Of a DNA stretch of 64,000 bases, positions 57,727-64,000 are shown in pieces. The position numbers were made by a program, and so were the translations under genes. How positions within the stretch are numbered: the first letter of the stretch is position 1; every line of letters starts with the position of its first letter. The notes beneath the pieces are model-generated. The model saw only the letters and a program-made list of their open reading frames with translations. It had not been told where the DNA came from and did not search any database. Source of the DNA: an uncultured SAR116 cluster alpha proteobacterium. Its GTDB lineage: Bacteria > Pseudomonadota > Alphaproteobacteria > Puniceispirillales > Marisalimonadaceae. The stretch covers positions 1 through 64,000 of the forward strand of contig CACJJL010000010.1 of NCBI GenBank assembly GCA_902593735.1. The letters are read 5' to 3'.

Positions 57727-58356
57727 CTAATTACTTTTAGTTTCAATTAATGTCCAATTAGGATTAGAATTGTTAATTTTTCTTTCGAACACCCACTCAT
57801 CTTTAACAAGTATTTGTTCATCTTTATCTCCATCAATAATTTTATTATTTTTGTCTAACAGTGCTCTTACTTGAAATGACTCAAAAATAACATCAATTTT
57901 TATTGCAGATTTAGTAATAGTTGATTTAATTATCTCGTTTTTATTAATAGACTTTAAATCTATTAAAAGTGTCTCTTTTTCCTTGTTTCTTTCATTTATA
58001 GCAACCTTAAAACTGCTAATAACCGACGGTTTTGTAAATTCTTTAATATCATCTAGATTTCCACTTACAAAGCTATTTAAAACCATCTTGAAGAATGTTT
58101 TTGAGCCAATTAAAAAATCTTGAACATTGAAATCAGGATCTACCTCTAAAATTTTATTTAGCTCAATGTTTTTAATATCATTATCCTCAGTCTTTAAATG
58201 AACAACATTTGTGAATTGTTTATCTTGAGTTTTTTTATTAAGATTTGTTTCTTCATAGCCTGTTTTCGTGCCTAAGATGTTCTTTAGCCTAAAAATTAAA
58301 AATACTGCTATGACACCAAATATTAGTATATCTATATAAGGAAAACCATTTTGCAT
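57727..58356 (-). CDS. Tim44/TimA-like membrane-anchored protein
   Basis: One N-terminal transmembrane helix (DILIFGVIAVFLIFRL, about 9-24), a variable charged linker, then a Tim44 domain (about 80-205: FLIGSKTFFKMVLNSFVSGNLDDIKEFT, quoted in part, and DEWVFERKI). Related to mitochondrial import protein Tim44; in alphaproteobacteria it lies divergent from secB and is of uncertain function. Length 209. The mltA lytic transglycosylase gene often found between it and the Smr gene is missing. Confidence 0.88.
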   Translation of the reverse strand: MQNGFPYIDILIFGVIAVFLIFRLKNILGTKTGYEETNLNKKTQDKQFTNVVHLKTEDNDIKNIELNKILEVDPDFNVQDFLIGSKTFFKMVLNSFVSGNLDDIKEFTKPSVISSFKVAINERNKEKETLLIDLKSINKNEIIKSTITKSAIKIDVIFESFQVRALLDKNNKIIDGDKDEQILVKDEWVFERKINNSNPNWTLIETKSN

Positions 58357-58478
58357 TTAAATCACCATTTCTCCAATCAATTGAACATTTTTATTATACA
58401 AAAAAAATTAAAAAATAATATTCATTATTATCTATTTCATATATATATACGAGACTATATATGTATTTAGAGAATTAA

Positions 58479-58904
58479 ATGAGCAAAGTAAATGAAAATA
58501 AAGTAGAAGACTTGATAATTATTGATCACTTTATTAAAGATTTATCTTACGAAAACCCTCAAAATATAAATCTGAAACATATAAAAGATGATAAAGATCA
58601 TGACATTGTTTCTGATCTTAAAGTAACCTTTCGAAGACTTGATAAAAAAATTTTTAGTCTAATTTTAAAATATACATTAGAGTGTAAAAACAAAAGTAAA
58701 AACGAAATATTATGTCATCTAGAGTTGGATTATTTTGGACTTTTTCAGGTAACAGAAGATAAATATGATCAAAAAAACTTAACTAAACATGCACTTCATC
58801 TAATTTTCCCATTTGCAAAAGAAATAGTAGAATATTTAAGCCGAAAGGGAGGAAGTATTCCAGTTACTTTGAATCACATAGATTTTAAACTTAAAGAAAA
58901 TTAA
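58479..58904 (+). CDS. secB: Protein-export chaperone SecB
   Basis: Tetrameric chaperone that hands unfolded preproteins to SecA. Family pattern: IDHFIKDLSYENPQ, LKYTLECKNKSKNEILCHLELDYFGLFQV, LIFPFAKEIVEYLSRKGGSIPVTLNHIDF (all quoted in part). Length 141 is usual. Upstream 122 bp, shared with the divergent Tim44-like gene, is nearly all A/T with alternating TATATA; no clear promoter stands out. Overlaps dnaQ end to end by 4 bp. Confidence 0.94.
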   Translation: MSKVNENKVEDLIIIDHFIKDLSYENPQNINLKHIKDDKDHDIVSDLKVTFRRLDKKIFSLILKYTLECKNKSKNEILCHLELDYFGLFQVTEDKYDQKNLTKHALHLIFPFAKEIVEYLSRKGGSIPVTLNHIDFKLKEN

Positions 58905-59611
58905 ATTCCTAATTTTTTCCAAATGCTGTTAGGTATTTCACTTATATTTTTTTTATGTAAAACGTTATCAATTTCATTTATTTTTACAGCATTAATCTTC
59001 TTGAGTTTCAAATTTTTGTATAACACATTAATATCTACATTATCAAAGTTATATGTTTCATTTAGTATTTCGTTTTCATCTTCAAATTCTAGTTTTGATT
59101 GTTGCCCACCTATTAACTCTAAATAGACTGACGCCAATAATTTTGCGTCTTTTAATGCACCATGCAATGACCTGTGAGATAAATCAATGTTATATTTTCT
59201 ACAAAGTGAATCTAAGCTGACTGATTGCCCTAAAAATTCTTTTTTGGCTAACTCTAATGTATCTATTACAACGGATGCATCAATTTCAGGTAAATTACAT
59301 TTTCTAAGTTCTGAATTAATAAATCCTATGTCAAAAGCTGCATTATGTATTATTATCTTACTATCTGCAATGAATTCAATTAAATCATCTGCAATTTCAC
59401 AAAACTTAGGCATAACACTTAAAAATTCTCTAGTTAGACCATGTACAGCCTCAGCCTTAATATCTGACTCTCTTTCTGGATTTAGATAAGTATGAAAATT
59501 ATCACCTGTTGGCACATGATTTTGAAGTTCAATTATTCCTATTTCTACTATCCTATGTCCATCATTGTAATCCAGTCCCGTTGTTTCAGTATCTAATACT
59601 AGTTCTCTCAA
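58901..59611 (-). CDS. dnaQ: DNA polymerase III epsilon subunit (3'-5' proofreading exonuclease)
   Basis: DEDDh exonuclease that proofreads DNA Pol III. ExoI LVLDTETTGLDYNDGHRIVEIG with the DxE pair, ExoII IIHNAAFDIGFINSEL, ExoIII SLHGALKDAKLLASVYLEL with His and Asp. The C-terminal polymerase-binding tail follows (to 236 aa). It overlaps coaE by 4 bp (ATGA). Its neighbour order secB/dnaQ-coaE is the one found beside the origin in Caulobacter. Confidence 0.96.
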   Translation of the reverse strand: MRELVLDTETTGLDYNDGHRIVEIGIIELQNHVPTGDNFHTYLNPERESDIKAEAVHGLTREFLSVMPKFCEIADDLIEFIADSKIIIHNAAFDIGFINSELRKCNLPEIDASVVIDTLELAKKEFLGQSVSLDSLCRKYNIDLSHRSLHGALKDAKLLASVYLELIGGQQSKLEFEDENEILNETYNFDNVDINVLYKNLKLKKINAVKINEIDNVLHKKNISEIPNSIWKKLGI

Positions 59612-60222
59612 TGTGGTTTCACCTTTTCACTAAGAATAATCCCTAACAAGCTGTACAAAGTAAAAATAAAGCTGAATAGTTTTCCATAAGATGTGTCAAT
59701 AATAATTGGTCTTTTCATTTTTTTCTTTTCATAACTCCACTGAGCTTTGTTGATAAGATCGAATTTTTCTTCTGTCATATTTGGCCTTAACATAACTCTT
59801 TTCTTTTGTATGCTTTTTTTAGCATTTACCAAGAATACATAATTACAAATTGCATCATTTCCTGTTTCATATAATAATGGAACATCTAATGCAATGATAT
59901 AACTATTTAAATGATCCTTGATAAAGTTATCTCTTTTTTCTCCCACAATTGGGTGTATTAGTTTTTCTAATATTTCTCTATTTTTTTTATCCTTAAATAT
60001 TATATTCGCAAGTATAACTTTATTTATTTTCTTTTGTGATTTTATGAAACATTTTGTTTCTGGCCAAATTTCTATAATTTGCTTTATAATTTGATTATTT
60101 GTATTTAGTATTTTTCTAACCTGTTGATCTGAGTCAAATACTGGAATTTTCAAGAACCTTAACATAGAACAAACTGTGGTTTTTCCCATCCCAATAGATC
60201 CAGTTACTCCAATTATGATCAT
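59608..60222 (-). CDS. coaE: Dephospho-CoA kinase
   Basis: Last step of coenzyme A synthesis. P-loop GVTGSIGMGKTTVCSMLR, then FDSDQQVRKIL, and VPLLYETGNDAICNYV. Length 204 is typical. The C-terminal part is divergent and hydrophobic (SFIFTLYSLLGIILS). Together with coaBC at the other end of the window it supplies CoA. It starts at the left edge of the candidate origin; maf and aroE, normally between it and the origin, are absent. Confidence 0.94.
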   Translation of the reverse strand: MIIIGVTGSIGMGKTTVCSMLRFLKIPVFDSDQQVRKILNTNNQIIKQIIEIWPETKCFIKSQKKINKVILANIIFKDKKNREILEKLIHPIVGEKRDNFIKDHLNSYIIALDVPLLYETGNDAICNYVFLVNAKKSIQKKRVMLRPNMTEEKFDLINKAQWSYEKKKMKRPIIIDTSYGKLFSFIFTLYSLLGIILSEKVKPH

Positions 60223-60235
60223 TTTATACCTTCAG

Positions 60236-60249
60236 CACATGTTAGTAAA
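60236..60249 (+). repeat. Left arm of a 14-bp inverted repeat in oriC
   Basis: CACATGTTAGTAAA is the exact reverse complement of 60317-60330; the arms are separated by 67 bp of AT-rich DNA. The right arm runs into the DnaA box at 60327. A possible regulator or initiator binding pair. Confidence 0.65.
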
Positions 60250-60316
60250 TTGTTAGTGTTTTATAAAATAACTAAATATATTTATTTACACTTTAATTTA
60301 TTAAACATACTAATAC

Positions 60317-60330
60317 TTTACTAACATGTG
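60317..60330 (-). repeat. Right arm of the 14-bp inverted repeat in oriC
   Basis: TTTACTAACATGTG, partner of 60236-60249. Its last four bases are the first four of the perfect reverse DnaA box TGTGGATAA (60327-60335). Confidence 0.65.
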
Positions 60331-60410
60331 GATAAAATTAAAATTAAAAATTTTAAATTGTTAATAAGTAACATTATAATTATAATTCTTAGTCATTTAG
60401 CTTAATAAAT

Positions 60411-60444
60411 TGTGAATAAAAGTTGATAATTAGTCTTATCCACA
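60411..60444. other. DnaA box cluster at the hemE side of oriC
   Basis: Three 9-mers lie within 34 bp: TGTGAATAA (60411-60419, reverse, fits TTATNCACA), AGTTGATAA (60421-60429, reverse, one mismatch from TTATCAACA) and TTATCCACA (60436-60444, forward, perfect). Spacers are 1 and 6 bp. Confidence 0.75.
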
Positions 60445-60511
60445 GAGTTGCTAATTACATCTACATATATTAATTAATACATAAATTTATATGTTTAGTT
60501 AAGGATACTTA

Positions 60512-61564
60512 ATGAATAAAAAATTAATGCTGAATACCTTCAAAATAAAATCTAACGATATTCCTGTTTGGTTTTTAAGACAGTCTGGCCGACATTTACC
60601 TGAATATTATGAAATCAGGTCTAAAAAAAGAAATTTTATAAACTTCTGTTTAGACGAAAACTTGATTTATGAAAGTACTATGTTGCCCCTTAAATATTAT
60701 GATTTAGACGCAGTAATTATTTTTTCAGATATCTTGATTGTACCATGGGCAATAGAACGAAATGTCAAATTTTTCAAAGGTATTGGTCCAAAATTAGAGC
60801 CTCTTTTACCGGGAACTAAATTAATAGAGAATTTAAATATAAAAAATAAGCTTTCTCCTTTATCCAATTCCATTACTAACATAAGAAAAAAGCTCGTTAC
60901 CTCCAAAAGTATAATAGGTTTTGCTGGTGCACCATGGACACTGGCTTGTTATATGATAGATGGTCAAAGTAGTAAAGACTTTATAGAAACTAGAAAAGCC
61001 GTTTGGGGCTCCAATAAATGGTTTAGAAAACTTCTAAATTGCTTAACAATTTACGTAACTGATATATTAGAACTGCAAGCAAAAGCTGGTGCTGATATAT
61101 TAATGATATTCGATAGTTGGTCGCATATGATACCAAACAATTTTTTCCAAGTTTGTGCTATTGATCCAACTGCTAACATAATTAAAGATCTTAAGTTTAG
61201 AGGGGTAAAGTGCCCCATTATTGGTCTTCCATTCAAGGCTGGTTCTTCTTTAATTAAATATTCTTATGAAAGTACAGTGGATTGTATTTCTTTGGATTGG
61301 ACCATTGATCTAAGTTGGGCAGACAAAAATCTTAATAAAGATTTAACTATACAGGGCAATCTTGATCCAGCATCATTAATTCCAAATAAAAGTGATTTGT
61401 TAAAAGATAATGTCTTATCAATTTTAAATAAAATGAATGATAGAAGATTTATTTTTAATGTTGGACATGGTTTAACCCCTGATTGCAAAATTAGTAACGT
61501 AAAAAGTGTTATTGAAATTGTGAAAAATTATAGAATGAAAGAAAGTAATTGTATTACGATTTAG
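60512..61564 (+). CDS. hemE: Uroporphyrinogen decarboxylase
   Basis: Decarboxylates the four acetate groups of uroporphyrinogen III in heme synthesis. Conserved N terminus IPVWFLRQSGRHLPEYYE (usual PVWFMRQAGRYLPEY), AVIIFSDILIVPWAIE with the key Asp, GFAGAPWTLACYMIDG, QAKAGADILMIFDSW and NVGHGLTPD. Length 350. AAGGA at 60501-60505 is a good ribosome binding site 6 bp before the ATG. First rightward gene from the candidate origin; overlaps hemJ by 16 bp. Confidence 0.96.
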   Translation: MNKKLMLNTFKIKSNDIPVWFLRQSGRHLPEYYEIRSKKRNFINFCLDENLIYESTMLPLKYYDLDAVIIFSDILIVPWAIERNVKFFKGIGPKLEPLLPGTKLIENLNIKNKLSPLSNSITNIRKKLVTSKSIIGFAGAPWTLACYMIDGQSSKDFIETRKAVWGSNKWFRKLLNCLTIYVTDILELQAKAGADILMIFDSWSHMIPNNFFQVCAIDPTANIIKDLKFRGVKCPIIGLPFKAGSSLIKYSYESTVDCISLDWTIDLSWADKNLNKDLTIQGNLDPASLIPNKSDLLKDNVLSILNKMNDRRFIFNVGHGLTPDCKISNVKSVIEIVKNYRMKESNCITI

Positions 61565-61989
61565 TTAAATCATTACATCTAATAGCTGTAATTTCCTGGA
61601 TGGTTGGTTTGTTGTACTTACCAAGACTTTTTGTGTATCATAATGATACTAAGCATATGAGTGAAATTGATGAAACTTTTTTATTAATGGAATATAGGCT
61701 TTTAAAATTTATTATGCTTCCTGCAGCTTTATCTACATATGTGTTTGGTTTTATAATGCTTTATGAAAATTTATATTTACTTCATGAAATTTATTTCATT
61801 GTTAAATCTTTACTAGTTATTATAATGACAATTATTCACTTTTATTTATCTGTTCTTTACAAAAATTTCAAAAAAGGGTATAGAAAAAAAAGAACTATTT
61901 TTTATAGAATTATAAATGAAGTTCCAACTTTATTAATGATATCAATTATTTTACTAATAATTGTAAAACCAGATCTCCTAATCTTTTAA
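61549..61989 (+). CDS. hemJ: Protoporphyrinogen IX oxidase HemJ
   Basis: Membrane enzyme converting protoporphyrinogen IX to protoporphyrin IX. Four hydrophobic helices; conserved His10 in VKSLHLIAVISWMVGLLYLPRLFVYH (quoted for position) and a Lys in IYFIVKSLLV (about 87) match the essential HemJ residues. Length 146 is usual. Starts at TTG 61549 inside the hemE end. hemE-hemJ gives two heme steps in one operon, followed 24 bp later by rho, a standard alphaproteobacterial arrangement. Confidence 0.94.
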   Translation: MYYDLVKSLHLIAVISWMVGLLYLPRLFVYHNDTKHMSEIDETFLLMEYRLLKFIMLPAALSTYVFGFIMLYENLYLLHEIYFIVKSLLVIIMTIIHFYLSVLYKNFKKGYRKKRTIFYRIINEVPTLLMISIILLIIVKPDLLIF

Positions 61990-62013
61990 ATATTCTAGTA
62001 AAATGAGTTATAA

Positions 62014-63273
62014 ATGCACTTAAAAGAACTTAAAGCGAAGAATCCTTCAGATTTACTATCATATGCAGAGAGTCTTGACATTGAAAATGTTAGCACACTC
62101 AGGAAACAAGATATGATGTTTGCTTGTTTGAAAAAGCTGGCAGATAACGATATTGCTATTTATGGAGATGGAGTCTTAGAGGTTTTATCAGATGGCTTTG
62201 GTTTTTTAAGATCACCAGAATCTAACTATCTTGCTGGTCCGGATGACATTTATATTTCTCCAAATCAAGTGAGAAAATTTGGTTTGCGTACAGGCGATAC
62301 AGTTGAGGGACAAATTAGAGCACCAAAAGATGGAGAAAGGTATTTTGCACTTCTAAAAGTTGAAAATATTAATTTTGAAACACCAGATTCTGTTAGACAT
62401 AGAATAAATTTTGATAATTTAACTCCTCTTTATCCACAAGCGAAAATAAATTTTGAAACAGACTTTGATCCAAATAACAAAGATATTACTACTCGGGTTG
62501 TTGAAATGGTTGCCCCAATGGGAAAAGGTCAACGAGGTTTAATAGTTGCGCCACCTCGAACTGGAAAAACAATGATGCTTCAATCAATAGCTCAAGCTAT
62601 ATCTAAAAACCATCCAGAAATATATTTGATTGTTTTATTAATTGATGAAAGGCCTGAGGAAGTTACAGATATGCAAAGATCTGTAAATGGGGAAGTAATA
62701 AGTTCAACTTTTGATGAACCAGCTTCTAGACATGTTCAAGTTACTGACATGGTAATAGAAAAAGCCAAGAGGCTTGTTGAACATAAGCGAGATGTTGTTA
62801 TTTTGTTGGACTCAATCACAAGATTAGCTAGAGCATATAACACAGTTATACCTTCAAGTGGCAAAGTGTTGACTGGTGGAGTAGATGCAAATGCATTACA
62901 ACGACCAAAAAGATTTTTCGGAGCTGCTAGAAATATAGAGGATGGAGGGTCATTAACTATTATTGCAACTGCCTTGGTTGAAACAGGATCAAGAATGGAT
63001 GAAGTAATATTTGAAGAATTTAAGGGAACAGGTAATAGCGAAGTAATTTTAGATAGAAAGCTCTCAGACAAGAGAACTTTTCCAGCTATAGATGTAACAA
63101 AGTCAGGAACAAGAAAAGAGGAACTTTTAGTGGAAAAGGATACTTTATCTAGAATGTGGGTATTAAGAAGAATTCTAATGCAAATGGGACCTGTGGATGC
63201 AATGGACTTTCTTTCTGACAAATTAAAGCAAAGCAAGTCTAATGAAGATTTTTTTAGGGCCATGAACAAATAA
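62014..63273 (+). CDS. rho: Transcription termination factor Rho
   Basis: Hexameric RNA helicase that ends transcription. N-terminal RNA-binding OSB fold ([25 protein letters not shown], about 51-75, quoted in part), P-loop APPRTGKT (179-186), Walker B region [17 protein letters not shown] and the Q/R-loops to the C-terminal [10 protein letters not shown]. Length 419 is normal. Active Rho fits the near-absence of intrinsic terminators in the window. Confidence 0.98.
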   Translation: MHLKELKAKNPSDLLSYAESLDIENVSTLRKQDMMFACLKKLADNDIAIYGDGVLEVLSDGFGFLRSPESNYLAGPDDIYISPNQVRKFGLRTGDTVEGQIRAPKDGERYFALLKVENINFETPDSVRHRINFDNLTPLYPQAKINFETDFDPNNKDITTRVVEMVAPMGKGQRGLIVAPPRTGKTMMLQSIAQAISKNHPEIYLIVLLIDERPEEVTDMQRSVNGEVISSTFDEPASRHVQVTDMVIEKAKRLVEHKRDVVILLDSITRLARAYNTVIPSSGKVLTGGVDANALQRPKRFFGAARNIEDGGSLTIIATALVETGSRMDEVIFEEFKGTGNSEVILDRKLSDKRTFPAIDVTKSGTRKEELLVEKDTLSRMWVLRRILMQMGPVDAMDFLSDKLKQSKSNEDFFRAMNK

Positions 63274-63275
63274 AT

Positions 63276-63291
63276 TGTTTCACGTGAAACA
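63276..63291. other. parS: parS centromere site (ParB binding)
   Basis: TGTTTCACGTGAAACA is a perfect 16-bp palindrome and an exact match to the bacterial parS consensus TGTTNCACGTGAAACA. It lies between the rho stop and mnmE, outside coding sequence, 2.8 kb from the candidate oriC. parAB themselves are usually a little further on, past mnmE-mnmG-rsmG, outside this window. Confidence 0.93.
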
Positions 63292-63308
63292 TAACAAAAG
63301 TTTTTAAA

Positions 63309-64000
63309 TTGTATACAATCTTTTCCTCCGCATCAAACGCTTATAAAAGCGCAATAAAAATTATCAGAGTTTCAGGCAGTCATGCGAAAGAATTGCCCGA
63401 AATATTTTCATTCAAAGTTACAAAACCCCGTGTTGCATCTATTAGAAAGTTATATGATTTAAAAAAGAAAATTATTGATCATGCCTTAGTGATTTTTTTT
63501 CCAGGGCCAAAAACGGTAACAGGAGAAGATCTTTTTGAGTTACACATACATGGAAGTTCAGTTATAGAAAAAAAAATCTATAATGTACTTTGTGATAATA
63601 ATAAATTCAGAATAGCAGAAAAAGGTGAATTTACTAGAAGGGCTTTTCTTAACGGAGTTATCGACCTTACGCAGGCAGAAGCTTTGAATGATTTAATAAA
63701 CTCAGAGACAGAAAATCAGTTCAAAGCATCAATCTCTCAATATGGAGGAGCTTTATCAAAAAAAACTCTTCATTGGAGAAATGAAATTATACATTCGCTT
63801 GCAAAATTGGAGACACTGATTGACTTTGCGGATGAAGAGCTTCCAAGAAATCTTCAAAAAACTTTTCATGATAATGTAGTCTTATTATTAAAAGATATGA
63901 AAAGAGCGATTAAGTTCAGTAGTTATGGTACAAGATTAAGAAGTGGTTTTGTTATAACACTAATAGGTCGCCCTAATGTTGGCAAAAGTTCTCTTGTGAA
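63309..64000 (+). CDS. mnmE: tRNA modification GTPase MnmE (3' truncated by window)
   Basis: With MnmG it makes the cmnm5 modification at U34 of tRNAs. The frame is open from a TTG at 63309 to the window end (230 codons plus 2 bases). Seen: start MYTIFSSASNAYKSAIKIIR, the folate-binding FPGPKTVTGEDLFELHIHG, EKGEFTRRAFLNGVIDLTQAEAL, and the start of the GTPase domain with P-loop IGRPNVGKSSLV at the edge. No in-frame ATG exists near the N terminus and the frame is closed at 63285-63287, so TTG is the likely start. About half of the usual ~450 residues are present. Confidence 0.93.
   Translation, partial: MYTIFSSASNAYKSAIKIIRVSGSHAKELPEIFSFKVTKPRVASIRKLYDLKKKIIDHALVIFFPGPKTVTGEDLFELHIHGSSVIEKKIYNVLCDNNKFRIAEKGEFTRRAFLNGVIDLTQAEALNDLINSETENQFKASISQYGGALSKKTLHWRNEIIHSLAKLETLIDFADEELPRNLQKTFHDNVVLLLKDMKRAIKFSSYGTRLRSGFVITLIGRPNVGKSSLV

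Larger units (their letters stand above)
60223..60511. other. oriC: Candidate chromosomal replication origin (oriC)
   Basis: This 289-bp spacer between divergent coaE and hemE has no gene. It is the largest intergenic gap in the window and is very AT-rich. It holds perfect DnaA boxes TGTGGATAA (60327-60335, reverse) and TTATCCACA (60436-60444, forward), the consensus-fitting TGTGAATAA (60411-60419, reverse), and looser forms TTATTTACA (60282-60290), TGTTAATAA (60359-60367) and AGTTGATAA (60421-60429). The AT-only stretch 60336-60360 could be the unwinding element. Caulobacter and Rickettsia origins also adjoin hemE, and in Caulobacter the other side runs maf-aroE-coaE-dnaQ-secB. I saw no GANTC sites in it. 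Confidence 0.82.

Noticed and set aside
62736-63269. Long open frame antisense to rho (177 codons)
   Set aside because: Fully inside the strongly conserved rho gene on the opposite strand, with no recognisable domain; a shadow of codon use.
1-64000. Search for tRNA, rRNA, CRISPR arrays, insertion sequences, integrases or phage genes
   Set aside because: None seen by eye. Except for the 289-bp origin spacer, gaps are under about 140 bp and mostly lack structured RNA; a tRNAscan/Infernal run would settle small RNAs.

Overview
This is a dense, AT-rich stretch of a bacterial chromosome carrying about 55 protein genes. No rRNA, tRNA, CRISPR array, insertion sequence or prophage could be seen. Gene content and order are alphaproteobacterial: rimP-nusA-infB-rbfA-truB-rpsO-pnp, tsaB-rimI to lnt-metK-trmB, fabA-fabB-fabI, secB/dnaQ-coaE next to hemE, Tim44-like and Nfu genes, and a stand-alone hisE. 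The low GC, very short spacers, frequent gene overlaps and missing accessory genes within conserved clusters suggest a streamlined, probably free-living and possibly marine lineage such as SAR11-like or HIMB59-like bacteria. The exact taxon cannot be settled from the sequence alone.

Layout. 1-7.4 kb (+): ubiquinone genes ubiE (cut by the window edge) and ubiB, a coaBC with an extra N-terminal helix-turn-helix domain, a MoeB/ThiF-type E1 enzyme, an SH3 envelope protein and the unsaturated fatty acid set fabA-fabB-fabI. 7.4-27 kb (-): an enoyl-CoA hydratase, then, read right to left, a long information-processing superoperon: tsaB, rimI, olsB-like, olsA-like, miaB, phoH, ybeY, corC, lnt, metK, trmB, a terminator, rimP, nusA, infB, rbfA, truB, rpsO, pnp. 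27-38 kb: polysaccharide deacetylase (+), then glucosaminidase, nfu, trpS, murJ, glnD and mutS (-). 38-46.6 kb: maeB (+), a PfkB kinase (-), a lipoprotein (+), then dapB, dnaJ, dnaK and grpE (-) with a sigma-32-like promoter before dnaK. 46.7-53.2 kb: rph-rdgB-hemW, an LpoA-like lipoprotein (-), and rsmI-BON-gshB. 53.2-58.4 kb (-): Tim44-like, Smr and a his operon (hisB, hisH, GNAT, hisA, hisF, hisE, HIT). 58.5-64 kb: secB (+), coaE-dnaQ (-), a non-coding origin-like region, hemE-hemJ-rho (+), a perfect parS site and the start of mnmE (cut by the window end).

The most notable region is 60.2-63.3 kb. The coaE-hemE spacer holds two perfect DnaA boxes, several variants, an AT-rich core and a 14-bp inverted repeat, at the same gene context as the Caulobacter origin. 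A perfect 16-bp parS palindrome lies 2.8 kb away between rho and mnmE. Together these mark the likely replication origin and partition locus. The second notable item is the HTH-CoaBC fusion. It contrasts with the apparent loss of local regulators (irr, fur, hrcA, an XRE gene) and other small genes (ylxR, yraN, mltA, maf, aroE) from clusters where relatives usually keep them. That comparison rests on recalled gene orders and not on a search.
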